Source: Pseudanabaena yagii GIHE-NHR1 (GTDB taxonomy: Bacteria; Cyanobacteriota; Cyanobacteriia; Pseudanabaenales; Pseudanabaenaceae). From it: 64,000 nucleotides of DNA. The stretch lies in NCBI RefSeq assembly GCF_012863495.1, contig NZ_JAAVJL010000004.1, positions 236,501 to 300,500 on the forward strand, read 5' to 3'. Shown here piece after piece: positions 26,421 through 35,854 of this stretch (position 1 is its first letter; every line of letters starts with the position of its first letter). The position numbers and the translations under genes are program-made. The notes beneath the pieces were generated by a model, which saw only the letters and a list, made by a program, of their open reading frames with translations, ran no database searches and was not told where the DNA came from.

Positions 26421-29400
26421 ATGATGAATGTCGAACAGAAAACCAATTATCTCTATCAAGTTGGCGGCAGTCTATCCATAGATGCACCTACCTATGTGGA
26501 AAGACAGGCGGATAGTGATCTTTATGAAAGCTTAAAGGCAGGAGAGTTTTGCTACATCCTCAACTCACGACAAATGGGGAAATCAAGTTTGCGAGTGCGG
26601 ACAATGCAACGATTACAGCAGGAAAACTTCACCTGTGCGGCAATTGATATTACTGCGATCGGCACATCTGACATTAATCCCGAACAATGGTATGCAGGAC
26701 TCATTGACAGCATTATTAGTAGTCTTGATTTATACGAAACCTTCGATTTGGAAGAATGGTGGGAGCGCAACCGCTTACTATCACCTGTGCAACGCTTTGG
26801 TAAATTTCTTGATGAAGGCTTACTCAAAAAAATCTCTTCACCAATCATTCTATTTGTCGATGAAATCGATAGCATCCTCAGTTTGAATTTTCCTGTCGAT
26901 GATTTTTTTGCCTTAATTCGCGAATTATTCAATCGTCGCGCCGATCGCATTGCCTATAATCGCTTAACCTTTGCTCTATTTGGAGTTGCCACACCTGCAG
27001 ATCTGATTCGGGATAAGCAACGGACTCCTTTTAACATTGGTCGGGCGATCGAGCTAAGGGGATTTCAACTCAAAGAAGCTAAACCACTAATGCGCGGCTT
27101 GGTATCTAAGTCGCAAAATCCTGTTGCTGTGCTCAAGGCAATCATCTCCTATACAGGTGGACAACCCTTTCTCACCCAGAAAATTTGTCAACTGATTATC
27201 AATTCACAGGAGATGATTCCTGCCCAGCATGAACTCGTCTGGGTCAGCAATTTAGTGCGATCGCAATTAATCTCTAACTGGGAAATCCACGATCAGCCAG
27301 AACATTTCAAAACAATTCGCGATCGTATTCTCTGGAGTAGCGAGAATCGTCAAGGAAAACTACTGGGCTTATACCAACAGATCTTAGCTTCCGAACCATC
27401 TTTAAAAAAGAATCTAGAGGGCGGGATTATTGCGGATGATAGTCCTGAACAGACGGAATTACGCATCACGGGTTTAGTAGTCAAGCGTGAAGGCAAGTTA
27501 CGGGTTTACAATCCCATTTATGCCGCTATTTTCAATCAAAATTGGGTAAATCAAGCACTCGCTAATTTACGCCCCTATGGTGAAGCCTTTAAAGCTTGGG
27601 TCGATTCTAATTACCAAGATGAGTCGAGATTACTACGTGGACAGGCTCTACAGGATGCTCTAGCATGGTCGGCTGACAAGAATTTAAGTAATCGCGATTA
27701 TCATTTCTTTTCGGCGAGTCAAGAGCTAGAAAAACGTGAAGTAGAAACCGCGCTCATTGCCCAAGCGGAAGCTAATCAAATTCTTTCGGCTGCTAAGCGA
27801 CGGTTAGAACAGACCCTAGTTGCCGAACAGGAGGCAAAAGTTAGACTCGTTGAAATGCAACAGAGATTGCAAGCCAGCTTAACAGAAGCCGAAGTCGTAC
27901 TCAAAAGTGCCTCAGCAAAAGCGACATTTATTCTCAATCAACAATTTGAAGCTTTGCTTGAGGCAATGGAAGCTGCTAAACAATTACATGACTTAGAGAC
28001 TTCTATATCTGAAAAAGTGGGTTTGCGAATGCATGGTATTACAGCTTTGCACCAAGCTATCTACAATTTGCAGGAATATAATTACCTTGAAGCACATTTA
28101 GATATCGTCACCTGTATTACGATCCAAGCGAACGATCGCTTAATTGCATCAGGAAGTAGCGATCGCACGATTAAAATTTGGGATGGCAAAGGTAACTTAC
28201 TGCAAACCCTTGTTGGGCATACCAATTGGATTACCAGCCTCAGCTTTAGCAATGATGGACAATATCTAGTATCAGCCAGTCGTGATAGTACAATCCGACT
28301 CTGGAAAATGGATCGTTCCAAAAAATTCTATTTGGAACACCCAATTCAAATCATTAAGGATCATCAAGCTCCTGTTTTAGCAGTCAGATTCAGTCCCACA
28401 GCCGCCATCTTTGCATCCTCTGGCGAAGATGCCAAAATTAGGCTATGGCGCAATGATGGTACACCTTTTAATACGTTTGGCAGTGGACATCACAAATGGA
28501 TCACCTGTCTTTGTTTTAGTCCTGATGGAGAACGTCTAATTACAGGGAGCGCTGATCGCACATTAATCATTTGGAATATTGACGGCACTTTGATCAGAAC
28601 TATTAAAGCCCATGATAGCTTTATCGAAGATGTTGATATCTCGCCATCAGGTAGACTGATTGCTTCAGCAAGTCGTGGGCGCGATATCAAAATTTGGAAT
28701 ATGGAAGGAAGCCTCCTTGCCATTCTCGAAGGACATACTGATAAAGTTTTGGGAGTCCGTTTTCATCCTCATGGTCAATCCCTTGCTTCGATTAGTAGCG
28801 ATCGCACAATTAGGGTGTGGGATATTAAAGGTAATTTACTCAAAACGCTCTATGGGCATAAGGGAGCGATCCATAGCATTACATTTAATAGCAATGGTCA
28901 AAAAATGCTTACAGGAAGCCAAGATACTACGATCAAGTTTTGGTGGTCTCAAGGCAACTTCTTACCGCAGTTAATTGGACATTCAGATGAGGTTAATTGC
29001 GTTGCCTATAGTTCCGATAGTCGGTTTATCGCATCGGCTAGTAGTGATTTGACAGTGAAAGTCTGGATGGCAATTTCTACCAAGATGCTAACTTCTCTCG
29101 AAGGGCATAAAGAGAGCATTAATAGTATTTGCTTTAGTCCCGACAATCGTTTACTCGTATCAGTTAGTAGCGATCGCGCCATTAAAATTTGGAATTCCAA
29201 AGGAAATTTACTCAAAACCATTTACAACGAGCATGGAGCAACAATTTATAGCGTTACCTATCGTAGTGATGGAGAGTTATTTGCCACTGCGAGTGGAGAT
29301 AGTACAGTCAAATTATGGACGAAGGAAGGAGACTGGATACATACCTTAGTTGGTCATGCCAATGCGGTTTATCAGGTTTGTTTTAGTCCCGATGGGAATA

Positions 29401-29891
29401 TGATCGCTACCGCTAGTCAAGATAAAACTGTCAAAATATGGCATTGGGACGGAACTTTGCTCAATACCTTTGTTGGACATACAGGAGAGGTTTATAGCGT
29501 GTGCTTTAGCCCTGACAACAACACTGTAGCTAGCAGCAGCAAAGATGGCAGCATTAAACTCTGGAATATTGAAGGTAAATTATTACGCACTCTCAATGAA
29601 CATAATGCAGAAGTCAGAAGTGTTTGCTTCAGTCCCGATGGCAAAAATTTAGCATCGGGCGGTAGCGATCGCTTAGTAAAAATATGGAGTATTGATGGGA
29701 AAGAACTCCTAACTTTGCAAGGACATCAAGCAACTGTAAAGTCTGTTTGCTTCAGCCCTGATGGTGAAAATCTCGTTTCAGGAAGTGTCAATGGACGGAT
29801 TATTTTATGGGATTTTAATTTAGGTAATCTTCTGCAATTAGGAAATAACTGGATTAAGGATTATTTGGAAACCCATGAACCTGTGAACTAA
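26421..29891 (+). CDS. AAA-like ATPase and 14 WD40 repeats (STAND-like protein)
   Basis: An 1156-residue protein. Residues about 10-360 are an AAA-like ATPase with P-loop SRQMGKSS (about 49-56) and Walker [10 protein letters not shown] helical, Glu/Ala/Gln-rich coiled segment lies at about 430-530. Then 14 WD40 repeats (about 555-1135) run to the end, the right number for two seven-bladed propellers. The pattern ATPase plus repeat sensor resembles STAND signalling ATPases, in which the propeller senses a ligand. There is no effector domain visible at the N terminus. A hairpin overlaps its stop codon. Paired with the kinase-ATPase gene 78 bases upstream. Confidence 0.88.
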   Translation: MMNVEQKTNYLYQVGGSLSIDAPTYVERQADSDLYESLKAGEFCYILNSRQMGKSSLRVRTMQRLQQENFTCAAIDITAIGTSDINPEQWYAGLIDSIISSLDLYETFDLEEWWERNRLLSPVQRFGKFLDEGLLKKISSPIILFVDEIDSILSLNFPVDDFFALIRELFNRRADRIAYNRLTFALFGVATPADLIRDKQRTPFNIGRAIELRGFQLKEAKPLMRGLVSKSQNPVAVLKAIISYTGGQPFLTQKICQLIINSQEMIPAQHELVWVSNLVRSQLISNWEIHDQPEHFKTIRDRILWSSENRQGKLLGLYQQILASEPSLKKNLEGGIIADDSPEQTELRITGLVVKREGKLRVYNPIYAAIFNQNWVNQALANLRPYGEAFKAWVDSNYQDESRLLRGQALQDALAWSADKNLSNRDYHFFSASQELEKREVETALIAQAEANQILSAAKRRLEQTLVAEQEAKVRLVEMQQRLQASLTEAEVVLKSASAKATFILNQQFEALLEAMEAAKQLHDLETSISEKVGLRMHGITALHQAIYNLQEYNYLEAHLDIVTCITIQANDRLIASGSSDRTIKIWDGKGNLLQTLVGHTNWITSLSFSNDGQYLVSASRDSTIRLWKMDRSKKFYLEHPIQIIKDHQAPVLAVRFSPTAAIFASSGEDAKIRLWRNDGTPFNTFGSGHHKWITCLCFSPDGERLITGSADRTLIIWNIDGTLIRTIKAHDSFIEDVDISPSGRLIASASRGRDIKIWNMEGSLLAILEGHTDKVLGVRFHPHGQSLASISSDRTIRVWDIKGNLLKTLYGHKGAIHSITFNSNGQKMLTGSQDTTIKFWWSQGNFLPQLIGHSDEVNCVAYSSDSRFIASASSDLTVKVWMAISTKMLTSLEGHKESINSICFSPDNRLLVSVSSDRAIKIWNSKGNLLKTIYNEHGATIYSVTYRSDGELFATASGDSTVKLWTKEGDWIHTLVGHANAVYQVCFSPDGNMIATASQDKTVKIWHWDGTLLNTFVGHTGEVYSVCFSPDNNTVASSSKDGSIKLWNIEGKLLRTLNEHNAEVRSVCFSPDGKNLASGGSDRLVKIWSIDGKELLTLQGHQATVKSVCFSPDGENLVSGSVNGRIILWDFNLGNLLQLGNNWIKDYLETHEPVN

Positions 29892-29935
29892 TCTCTATGG
29901 CTCGGTAAAGCCGAGCCATAGAGATTAGTTCACAG
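29881..29935. terminator. 25-bp perfect-stem hairpin spanning the WD40 stop codon
   Basis: CTGTGAACTAATCTCTATGG plus CTCGG, a TAAAG loop, and the exact complement. The left arm includes the last codons and TAA of the WD40 gene, so it can terminate it and perhaps the opposing SpoU gene. It has no T-tract. Confidence 0.8.
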
Positions 29936-29960
29936 CCAAAGCCGATGAATCACTTCCCTA

Positions 29961-30758
29961 CTACTTTCTGCCCATTTCTCTCTGACGTTTTGCCTCGTAA
30001 AGTAGTAATGATGCACAAATAGCCACATTCAATGACTCAACCCGATCGCTTTGGGGAATAGCCACCGCTTCATCGGCAAGTTCAATTAATTCCTGAGATA
30101 AGCCATTGCCTTCATTTCCCAACAAAATCAGAGTTGGCTGCGTAAAATCATAATCCCAATAGGTTTGCTTCGCATTTGCCAGAGTCGCGATCGCTTTAAC
30201 ACCTTTAGCTTGCAAGTTGCGAATATCATCGGCAATATGGGTGGCAGTTTGCATGGGACAGCGAAACCATTGTCCTGCGGTAGCCCGAATAATTTTAGGA
30301 TTCGTCAAATCTACACTATCGCTACTTACTAACATGCCATCAATTCCCACAGCCACAGCAGATCGAATCATTGCCCCGATATTACCAGGATCTTGAATAG
30401 TTTCTAATGCTAAGCCTAAGCTATTAATCGGAGCAACTTCACGAGATGGTAAGAAGGCTGCCGCGATCGCCCCATCGGGATTTTTGGTAGTAGCGATCGC
30501 TTGTAGTACTTCTTCTGAAACAATTTCTATACGTTCGATTTCATCTACAGATGCTTCAATTTGCTGATATAAGTCAGGATTAGTTGTCATCCATTTCTCA
30601 GTACAGCAGACTATCGAGAGGGGATAAGCTGTAGCGATCGCCTCAGTCAATGCATGAGTTCCTTCCACCAAAAACAGTCCCTGTTCTTTGCGATTTTTCG
30701 CACTCTCTCCAAGCGATCGTAATTGTTTAACTAATGGATTTCTAGTACTTGTAAGCAA
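29961..30758 (-). CDS. TrmH/SpoU family RNA methyltransferase
   Basis: A 265-residue protein with an N-terminal substrate-binding segment (LFLVEGTHALTEA) and a C-terminal SPOUT fold. Three family motifs are visible: DPGNIGAMIRSA, LLGNEGNGLS and SLNVAICASLLLYE. It transfers a methyl group to a ribose 2'-OH of rRNA or tRNA; the exact target is unknown. The start codon is a TTG at 30756-30758, supported by AAGGAG about seven bases upstream and by the MLTSTRNPLVK start usual for this family. It converges with the WD40 gene. Confidence 0.88.
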   Translation of the reverse strand: MLTSTRNPLVKQLRSLGESAKNRKEQGLFLVEGTHALTEAIATAYPLSIVCCTEKWMTTNPDLYQQIEASVDEIERIEIVSEEVLQAIATTKNPDGAIAAAFLPSREVAPINSLGLALETIQDPGNIGAMIRSAVAVGIDGMLVSSDSVDLTNPKIIRATAGQWFRCPMQTATHIADDIRNLQAKGVKAIATLANAKQTYWDYDFTQPTLILLGNEGNGLSQELIELADEAVAIPQSDRVESLNVAICASLLLYEAKRQREMGRK

Positions 30759-30887
30759 TTTGTAACTCCTTCGAGATGCTTAAGCATTATTTAAGTTAAG
30801 ACTTCGCAACCTATTCAGTCTGACCCTTATGGGCGCATTAACATAGATATATAGGGTCTCACAGAAGCCCTCAGGAGGACAAGGATT

Positions 30888-31277
30888 ATGTCTAAAAACT
30901 TCTGGAATGCTTTATTAATCGCAGCCATTGTTCCCACAATGGCTATAGGGGGACTAGAAGCCATAGCTCAAAGCTATGGCGCAATTGCACGCTCTCCCTC
31001 AACTCACGATAAAGGTTACTCTTGGAATTATCGTTCGCTTAATGCTGCGGAACACAGAGCTATCAGTGAATGTGAAAGTGTTTCTGGTGCAGGAGACTGT
31101 GAAGTGTTGATATGGGCTAAAAATGCCTGTATGTCACTATCTGAAAGTAGGAATGGTGCAGCAGGAAGTGGTTGGTCAGTCGATGAGGATCAAGCGGAAA
31201 GAATCGCTCGTCAGGTTTGCTACGATTACGGCGGCACAAATTGCTACATAACTCGCACAATTTGTTTGCCATACTAG
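30888..31277 (+). CDS. DUF4189 secreted protein
   Basis: A 129-residue exported protein. A signal peptide (hydrophobic about 8-27) precedes a DUF4189-type domain: YGAIARSP, a central W, and cysteines at positions typical of two disulfides (SECE, GDCEVL, NACMSL, VCYDY, NCYIT, ICLPY). The function of the family is unknown. A strong AGGAGG at 30873-30878 sets the ATG. It is followed by pilD 34 bases later on the same strand; cotranscription is possible but no functional link is evident. Confidence 0.8.
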   Translation: MSKNFWNALLIAAIVPTMAIGGLEAIAQSYGAIARSPSTHDKGYSWNYRSLNAAEHRAISECESVSGAGDCEVLIWAKNACMSLSESRNGAAGSGWSVDEDQAERIARQVCYDYGGTNCYITRTICLPY

Positions 31278-31311
31278 TAAGAAATCAAATTACTAGACTT
31301 CGCTAACCTTT

Positions 31312-32136
31312 TTGCTATTCATCGAATCTCTTTTTTTACAACTTTTAGCGATCGCGATCGGAGCTTGCATTGGCAGCTTCTTGAACGTGGTGATTTATCG
31401 TGTGCCTGCGGGACTGTCAATTCTGCATCCACCCTCACGTTGTCCCCATTGTCTGCGCCAACTTGCGCCACGTGATAATATTCCGATTATTGGTTGGTTT
31501 TTAATCAGAGGTAAATGTCGTTATTGCCATACACCAGTATCTTGGCGCTATCCTGCGATCGAGGCCTTCACAGCGTTCTTGTTCTGGTGTGTGGCAGCAT
31601 ATTTTGGAACTTCACAACCACCTTTGGTTTTAGGATTTTATGCCTTGTTTCTCAGTTGGTTATTGGCATTGTCAATGATCGATTTCGATACGATGACTTT
31701 ACCAAATTCCTTAACTCAGTCAGGACTGGTACTAGGTTTGGTCTATCAGGGCAGTTTAGCGTTTGCCAATAGCGATCGCACTAGTTTTGCAGCACATTTA
31801 CTATTAGGAATTGGTGGTGCTGTGCTTGGCATTTGGCTACTCGACATAATGCGAATCGCTGGCAGAATTTTCTTACAAAAGGAAGCGATGGGCGGCGGCG
31901 ACCCAAAACTTGCTGCCATGATTGGTATGTGGTTGGGATGGCAACAGGTTTTGCTCACAATTTTACTCGCCTCAGCGATCGGTACTTGTGTGGGAGCGAT
32001 CGCTTTACTATTTAGCAAAGTCGGCAAACAACAGCCTATTCCCTTTGGTCCTTTTTTAGCGATCGGCGGCGCAATTTCCCTGTTTTTTGGCAAATCGATT
32101 CTGACTACCTATCTCGGCTGGTTTGGACTTGCTTAA
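31312..32136 (+). CDS. pilD: Prepilin peptidase/leader methylase (type IV pilus)
   Basis: A 274-residue polytopic membrane protein. The N-terminal domain has GSFLNVVIYRVP and four Cys of two CxxC motifs (CPHC, CRYC), the zinc-binding site of the methylase half. Catalytic aspartates of the aspartic peptidase are in MIDFDTMTLPN and GGGDPKLA. It cleaves and N-methylates type IV prepilins. The start is TTG 31312: an in-frame stop lies 18 bases upstream and no ATG or GTG fits before the conserved N-terminal block. It has no visible Shine-Dalgarno site. No other pilus gene is in the window. Confidence 0.9.
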   Translation: MLFIESLFLQLLAIAIGACIGSFLNVVIYRVPAGLSILHPPSRCPHCLRQLAPRDNIPIIGWFLIRGKCRYCHTPVSWRYPAIEAFTAFLFWCVAAYFGTSQPPLVLGFYALFLSWLLALSMIDFDTMTLPNSLTQSGLVLGLVYQGSLAFANSDRTSFAAHLLLGIGGAVLGIWLLDIMRIAGRIFLQKEAMGGGDPKLAAMIGMWLGWQQVLLTILLASAIGTCVGAIALLFSKVGKQQPIPFGPFLAIGGAISLFFGKSILTTYLGWFGLA

Positions 32137-32150
32137 CGACCGTGTCGATT

Positions 32151-32286
32151 AATCTAGCAAATTTTAAAATCCCAAAAGTAAAAGCCTTGCTAAGCAAGGC
32201 TTTTACTTTTGGGATTTGAGAGATGGTTTGCTACGCAAACCATCTCTCAAATCCCGTTTTAAATGATCCCGAACTCAAGTTGCTTA
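32151..32286 (+). repeat. Family D double-hairpin element (copy D2)
   Basis: Two palindromes at 32170-32214 and 32211-32255 with apexes TTGCTAAGCAA and TTGCTACGCAA, in the same order and with the same flanks as D1 at 7260-7394. Arm bases differ from D1 in complementary pairs. It lies after the pilD stop. Confidence 0.9.
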
Positions 32287-32313
32287 AACAAACGCACAAA
32301 GTGCGTTTGTTTA
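32286..32313. terminator. Hairpin terminator with M23 stop codon in its arm
   Basis: AAACAAACGCAC, an AAA loop region and GTGCGTTTGTTT. The right arm contains the stop codon of the minus-strand M23 gene (32311-32313) and the A/T tracts suit both directions. Confidence 0.75.
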
Positions 32314-33192
32314 TTCCACACCTTCGTATCGCCAGGCTACAGGATTAATCGACTCACCATTCACATAAAGTCCCCAATGCAGATGGGGACCAGTTGCCGC
32401 CCCCGTTGCCCCGACTGCACCAATCGCTTGCCCCGCCTTCACAAAATCTCCCTCTTTTACATAAATTTCGCTGAGGTGGAGAAATATACTCTCTACGCCT
32501 TGCCCGTGATCGACTCCAACCGTATTGCCATGCAAGCGAAATCCCTGTGACACTGTTCCTACTAAGCGCACATATCCAGCCGCAGGCGCAATCACAGGTG
32601 AGCCATAGCCACCCGCATAGTCAATGCCGCGATGGTAATAGTCATTAGCAAATTCGCCATTGTAGTAGCGGCGCACCCCAAAGCCTGTGGTAATTTCGCC
32701 TTCATTGGGTTTCAAAAATGCCCCATTCCAGAACTTTTGGGGTGTCACTAATTTCTTAAATGCGGAGACCTTGTCCCATTCATAATCCGTTGGCTCTAAA
32801 TCACTACCAGAACCACTCAGCCAAATACTCTGTGTCGGAAAGTCGCGATCGCCTAATTGCATCGCTAAAGTTTGCTGCAAGCCATCGCCTGTGACCACCA
32901 CCTGCTTTAGTCCCGCTTGATCAAGAGGGGTTGTGGGAATAAACGCCCGCCAGCGATTGGCTGACATTTGAAAAGCAGGAAACTGCTTGCGATCAACCGA
33001 TACTGTTGGTGGCACGCCTGTTTTTTGATCAGTGGCAATCCATACCGATACCGTATCCCCAAGTACAGGTGGATTTGGCTTCAGCATTACTTGCAAAGCA
33101 TCTGCCTTGGCTACACCAAATATCACCGCCGCGATCGCCGAAAGTAAGCTCAAACCAATGAGTAAAGTCAATTTAAAAGGACGAATAACCAT
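32311..33192 (-). CDS. M23 family peptidase (LytM domain)
   Basis: A 293-residue exported protein. A membrane or signal segment is at about residues 8-28. The C-terminal about 130 residues are an M23 domain with the zinc motifs HRGIDYAGG and HLHWG. The N-terminal part resembles a beta-domain (TVSVWIATDQ). M23 enzymes cleave peptidoglycan cross-bridges or activate amidases. Because both zinc motifs are intact the enzyme is probably active. It is convergent with pilD; a small gap separates its start from the degenerate metallo-beta-lactamase gene upstream. Confidence 0.88.
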   Translation of the reverse strand: MVIRPFKLTLLIGLSLLSAIAAVIFGVAKADALQVMLKPNPPVLGDTVSVWIATDQKTGVPPTVSVDRKQFPAFQMSANRWRAFIPTTPLDQAGLKQVVVTGDGLQQTLAMQLGDRDFPTQSIWLSGSGSDLEPTDYEWDKVSAFKKLVTPQKFWNGAFLKPNEGEITTGFGVRRYYNGEFANDYYHRGIDYAGGYGSPVIAPAAGYVRLVGTVSQGFRLHGNTVGVDHGQGVESIFLHLSEIYVKEGDFVKAGQAIGAVGATGAATGPHLHWGLYVNGESINPVAWRYEGVE

Positions 33193-33249
33193 AACAACAG
33201 GGAATAAAGGAATGTAAGTAAGGATCGTGACACCTGATTTGCTTCAGAT

Positions 33250-34404
33250 TTAGGGAATCAAGGGAATATTTTGGCTCCGCGTAAATTGTTCATAGGCTGA
33301 GACTAAGGTTAGGCTATATAAGCTTTGAAATTTGTAGTCTTTGTAAGCATCGGGCACTTTGGCAAATTTCTCTAGGACTTGTTCCTTAGTCAAGTTTTGC
33401 GCTTTCCATTGAAATGCTAAATTTTCTAACCAGCTAAAGTAAGTTTGCTGATCTTTTACACCAGTCACATCCGTAACTTCTCCTTCTCCGGGCACAACTT
33501 TAGCATTGGGGAAATTCGTAATTAAGCGAGCTAAGCTACCTTGCCACTTACGAATATCACTATCACCAGTGTAGGGAATTCGTTTATGAAAAACCATATC
33601 CCCAGTAAATAAAACCTTAGCATCAGGTACATAAACGACCAAATCAGTGCCAGCCGCATGACCATCTACAGGCTCAATTTTGACTTGGCGATCGCCTAAC
33701 CAAAGATCGAGGGTGACTTGACTATTGAGGACTAAATTAGGAGGTGTAAAGCCCTTTGTCCCATCTTTGCCCATGTAAATATATTCACGAATTGCCCCAC
33801 GTCCAATCACAGGAATACCCAACTTGATAAAAGTGGTGTTGCCCCCAGTGCGCGCAAAATGATAATGCGTATTTAAAACATATTTAATGGGTTTATCTGT
33901 GAGTGATTTCACCGTTGCGATCATCAGTTCTGCTAATTGTGGTGAATGAAAGGGATCGATCACCAAAACGCTATCACTACCAATGACAATCCCCCCATTA
34001 CAAATTGCCACCGTCTGTATTACTGGTGGAATATCAGCATTAGCAACTAGGGCATAAACTCCTTGCCCCACCTTTTGTAATTTTAAGCCAGCATCTTGTA
34101 AACCAATTTTTTTAACCACTGGCAATGGTTTATCTTTCGATGTTGGTTTCGGTGTTTGCGTAGGTGCTGCTTTAGGTGCTTGTTTTTGCGCCTGCGCTTG
34201 AGATGTCGCAGGAAGCAAACTATCGCTCATCAACATCATGATGGTAGCGATCGCTGTTAAGTAGCTGGGCATAGTTAAAACCCAGAACCCAAAACTGTGG
34301 CGCACGCTGCGCGATCGCCACAGTTTTGGGGGTTTTATATTTAATTGCGTCCAGTTACTTAGTACTAGATCTATATAGCTTGGTTTTTTGAAATTTTTTA
34401 GCAT
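33250..34404 (-). CDS. Degenerate metallo-beta-lactamase-fold paralogue with an in-frame repeat insertion
   Basis: A 384-residue MBL-fold protein, clearly a paralogue of the next gene (34484-35506), with about 300 residues that align well. The family HxHxDH motif reads HYHFAR here against HYHFDH in the paralogue, and the later PGHG is PGEG. So at least three metal ligands are lost, and it is unlikely to be a normal hydrolase. Residues 15-49 are encoded by a family A repeat, which splits the signal region. An ATG at residue 45, inside the repeat, could restart translation with MPSYLTAIAT and restore a signal peptide. I list the full open frame; the true start is uncertain. Confidence 0.75.
   Translation of the reverse strand: MLKNFKKPSYIDLVLSNWTQLNIKPPKLWRSRSVRHSFGFWVLTMPSYLTAIATIMMLMSDSLLPATSQAQAQKQAPKAAPTQTPKPTSKDKPLPVVKKIGLQDAGLKLQKVGQGVYALVANADIPPVIQTVAICNGGIVIGSDSVLVIDPFHSPQLAELMIATVKSLTDKPIKYVLNTHYHFARTGGNTTFIKLGIPVIGRGAIREYIYMGKDGTKGFTPPNLVLNSQVTLDLWLGDRQVKIEPVDGHAAGTDLVVYVPDAKVLFTGDMVFHKRIPYTGDSDIRKWQGSLARLITNFPNAKVVPGEGEVTDVTGVKDQQTYFSWLENLAFQWKAQNLTKEQVLEKFAKVPDAYKDYKFQSLYSLTLVSAYEQFTRSQNIPLIP
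34258..34362 (-). repeat. Family A 105-bp palindromic element inside a coding sequence (copy A3)
   Basis: Bounded by TAAGTAG and a TTACTTAG-like end, with core GTGGCGCACGCTGCGCGATCG and its complement slightly broken by a HIP1-like site. It is exactly 105 bp, 35 codons, so the host reading frame stays open. It lies inside the region encoding the signal peptide of the degenerate MBL gene. Removing it leaves MLKNFKKPSYIDLV followed by TAIATIMMLM. Confidence 0.85.
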
Positions 34405-34483
34405 AATGCTTCCTTAGAACTAGATCATGAAGCTCTATTAGCAAAACAATAAAGAGCGTCTTTTAGGGACGCTCTTTAATAGT

Positions 34484-35506
34484 TTAAGGAATCAAGGGAA
34501 TAGTTCTGCTACGAGTAAATTGCTCATAGGCGGACTCTAAATTTAGAGTATAGATCCCTTTAAATTTGTAGTCTTTGTAAGCATCAGGTACTTTCGCGAA
34601 TTTCTCTAATACTTGCTCCTTAGTTAAAATCTGAGCTTTCCATTCCAAGGCTGTGCGCTCTAACCAACTGAAATAAGCTTGCTGAGCTTGTAAGCCAGTG
34701 ACATCAGTGACATCACCATGTCCGGGGACAACCTTCGCTTCAGGGAAAGTGGCGATCAAGCGATACAAGCTGCCTTGCCATTGACGAATATCACTATCAC
34801 CAGTGTAGGGAATCCGCTTATTGAAAACCATATCGCCTGTGAATAAAACCTTGGCATCGGGAACATAGGCAACCAGATCCGTACCCGCCGAATGTCCATC
34901 GACACGTTCAATGCGGACTTGGCGATCGCCTAGCCAAATATCAGTCTGGCTATTGACAATCACCGTTGGTGGGGTAATGCCATTAGTATTATTTTTTCCG
35001 CTCTGGATATATTCACGAATTACACCACGTCCAATCACAGGAATATTTTGCTTTACAAAGGCAACGTTACCGCCTGTATGGTCAAAGTGATAGTGGGTAT
35101 TCAAAACATACTTGATTGGCTTATCTGTCAGGGATTTTACTGTCGCAATCAATAGTTCAGCTAAATCTGAGGTTTGAAATGGGTCAATCACTAACACACT
35201 CTCGCTACCGATGACAATCCCACCATTAGCGATCGCTACCGCAGGACTCGCAGGTGGAAAATCAGTACTAGCAATCAGTGCATATACACCTTGAGCAACC
35301 TCTTGCAACTGTAAACCAGCATTTTGCAAACTAATAGTTTGAAGCGGTGCTTCCGCAGGTTTTTGGGCTTGCTTTTGAACTTGATTTTGTGACTGATTTT
35401 GAGCTACCACAGGCTCCCAACTTTGCCCAATTGTCATTGACATGATGGCTGCGATCGCCGCAAGAGCAAAGGCAAGAAGGTGATTAAGCTTTAGCTTTTT
35501 CAGCAT
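34484..35506 (-). CDS. MBL-fold metallo-hydrolase, exported
   Basis: A 340-residue exported protein. Signal peptide about residues 1-36 (FALAAIAAIMSMTIG, then VAQN), followed by a Gln/Ala linker. The MBL domain has an intact HYHFDHTGG motif, DGHSAGTD, TGDMVFNKR and PGHGDVTD, the set of ligands for two zinc ions. The substrate is unknown; similar exported MBL proteins in cyanobacteria are unassigned. It is 79 bases upstream of the degenerate paralogue, in the same direction, so the pair arose by tandem duplication (inference). Confidence 0.88.
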   Translation of the reverse strand: MLKKLKLNHLLAFALAAIAAIMSMTIGQSWEPVVAQNQSQNQVQKQAQKPAEAPLQTISLQNAGLQLQEVAQGVYALIASTDFPPASPAVAIANGGIVIGSESVLVIDPFQTSDLAELLIATVKSLTDKPIKYVLNTHYHFDHTGGNVAFVKQNIPVIGRGVIREYIQSGKNNTNGITPPTVIVNSQTDIWLGDRQVRIERVDGHSAGTDLVAYVPDAKVLFTGDMVFNKRIPYTGDSDIRQWQGSLYRLIATFPEAKVVPGHGDVTDVTGLQAQQAYFSWLERTALEWKAQILTKEQVLEKFAKVPDAYKDYKFKGIYTLNLESAYEQFTRSRTIPLIP

Positions 35507-35675
35507 TTTTATTCCGTATATATTTCACTAATATTTACTAATAACCAGAAAACCAGAAACTTCCTGCTTCAGTATAGGAAAACGGCTCTTTTTCCATTAC
35601 AAATAAAACCATATTTGTGACGAAATATAAGTTCTGCAAATGACAGGGATTTACTTTAATCCCAAATCTTAAAGT

Positions 35676-35726
35676 AGTAATACCAAAACTAAAAATGGCT
35701 ACACCATTTTTAGTTTTGGTATTACT
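35676..35726. repeat. 51-bp palindrome
   Basis: AGTAATACCAAAACTAAAAA TGG, centre CTACA, complement. The first of three hairpins in the 348-base gap between the MBL gene start and rpsJ end. Confidence 0.85.
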
Positions 35727-35734
35727 TGGTAAGC

Positions 35735-35773
35735 AATAAAATAAGGGAGGTGCTACACCTCCCTTATTTTATT
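35735..35773. repeat. 39-bp palindrome
   Basis: AATAAAATAAGGGAGGTG, centre CTA, and complement. It follows the previous palindrome with only eight bases between and shares the GTG-CTA-CAC apex. Confidence 0.8.
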
Positions 35774-35784
35774 ACTTTGATGAG

Positions 35785-35838
35785 AAAAACCCAGAGTTAT
35801 GAAAGCAATACTTGAATACTTCCATAATTCTGGGCTTT
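35785..35838 (-). terminator. Likely rpsJ terminator hairpin
   Basis: AAAACCCAGAGTTATG and CATAATTCTGGGCTTTT arms around a long loop, about 20 bases after the rpsJ stop. Read on the minus strand, the stem is GC-containing and followed by a T-rich run, as expected for an intrinsic terminator. Confidence 0.6.
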
Positions 35839-35854
35839 TCTTGAAGGTTGAACT

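Noticed and set aside
28182-29800. Possible direct DNA repeats suggesting a CRISPR or mobile array
   Set aside because: The periodicity of about 123-126 bases is the WD40 coding repeat, in frame and diverged.
31746-32093. 115-codon open frame opposite pilD
   Set aside because: Antisense shadow of a well-supported prepilin peptidase; the Pro/Ala/Lys-rich text arises from reading helices backward.
32263-32550. 95-codon open frame opposite the M23 peptidase
   Set aside because: It is an antisense shadow of the M23 gene plus a terminator.
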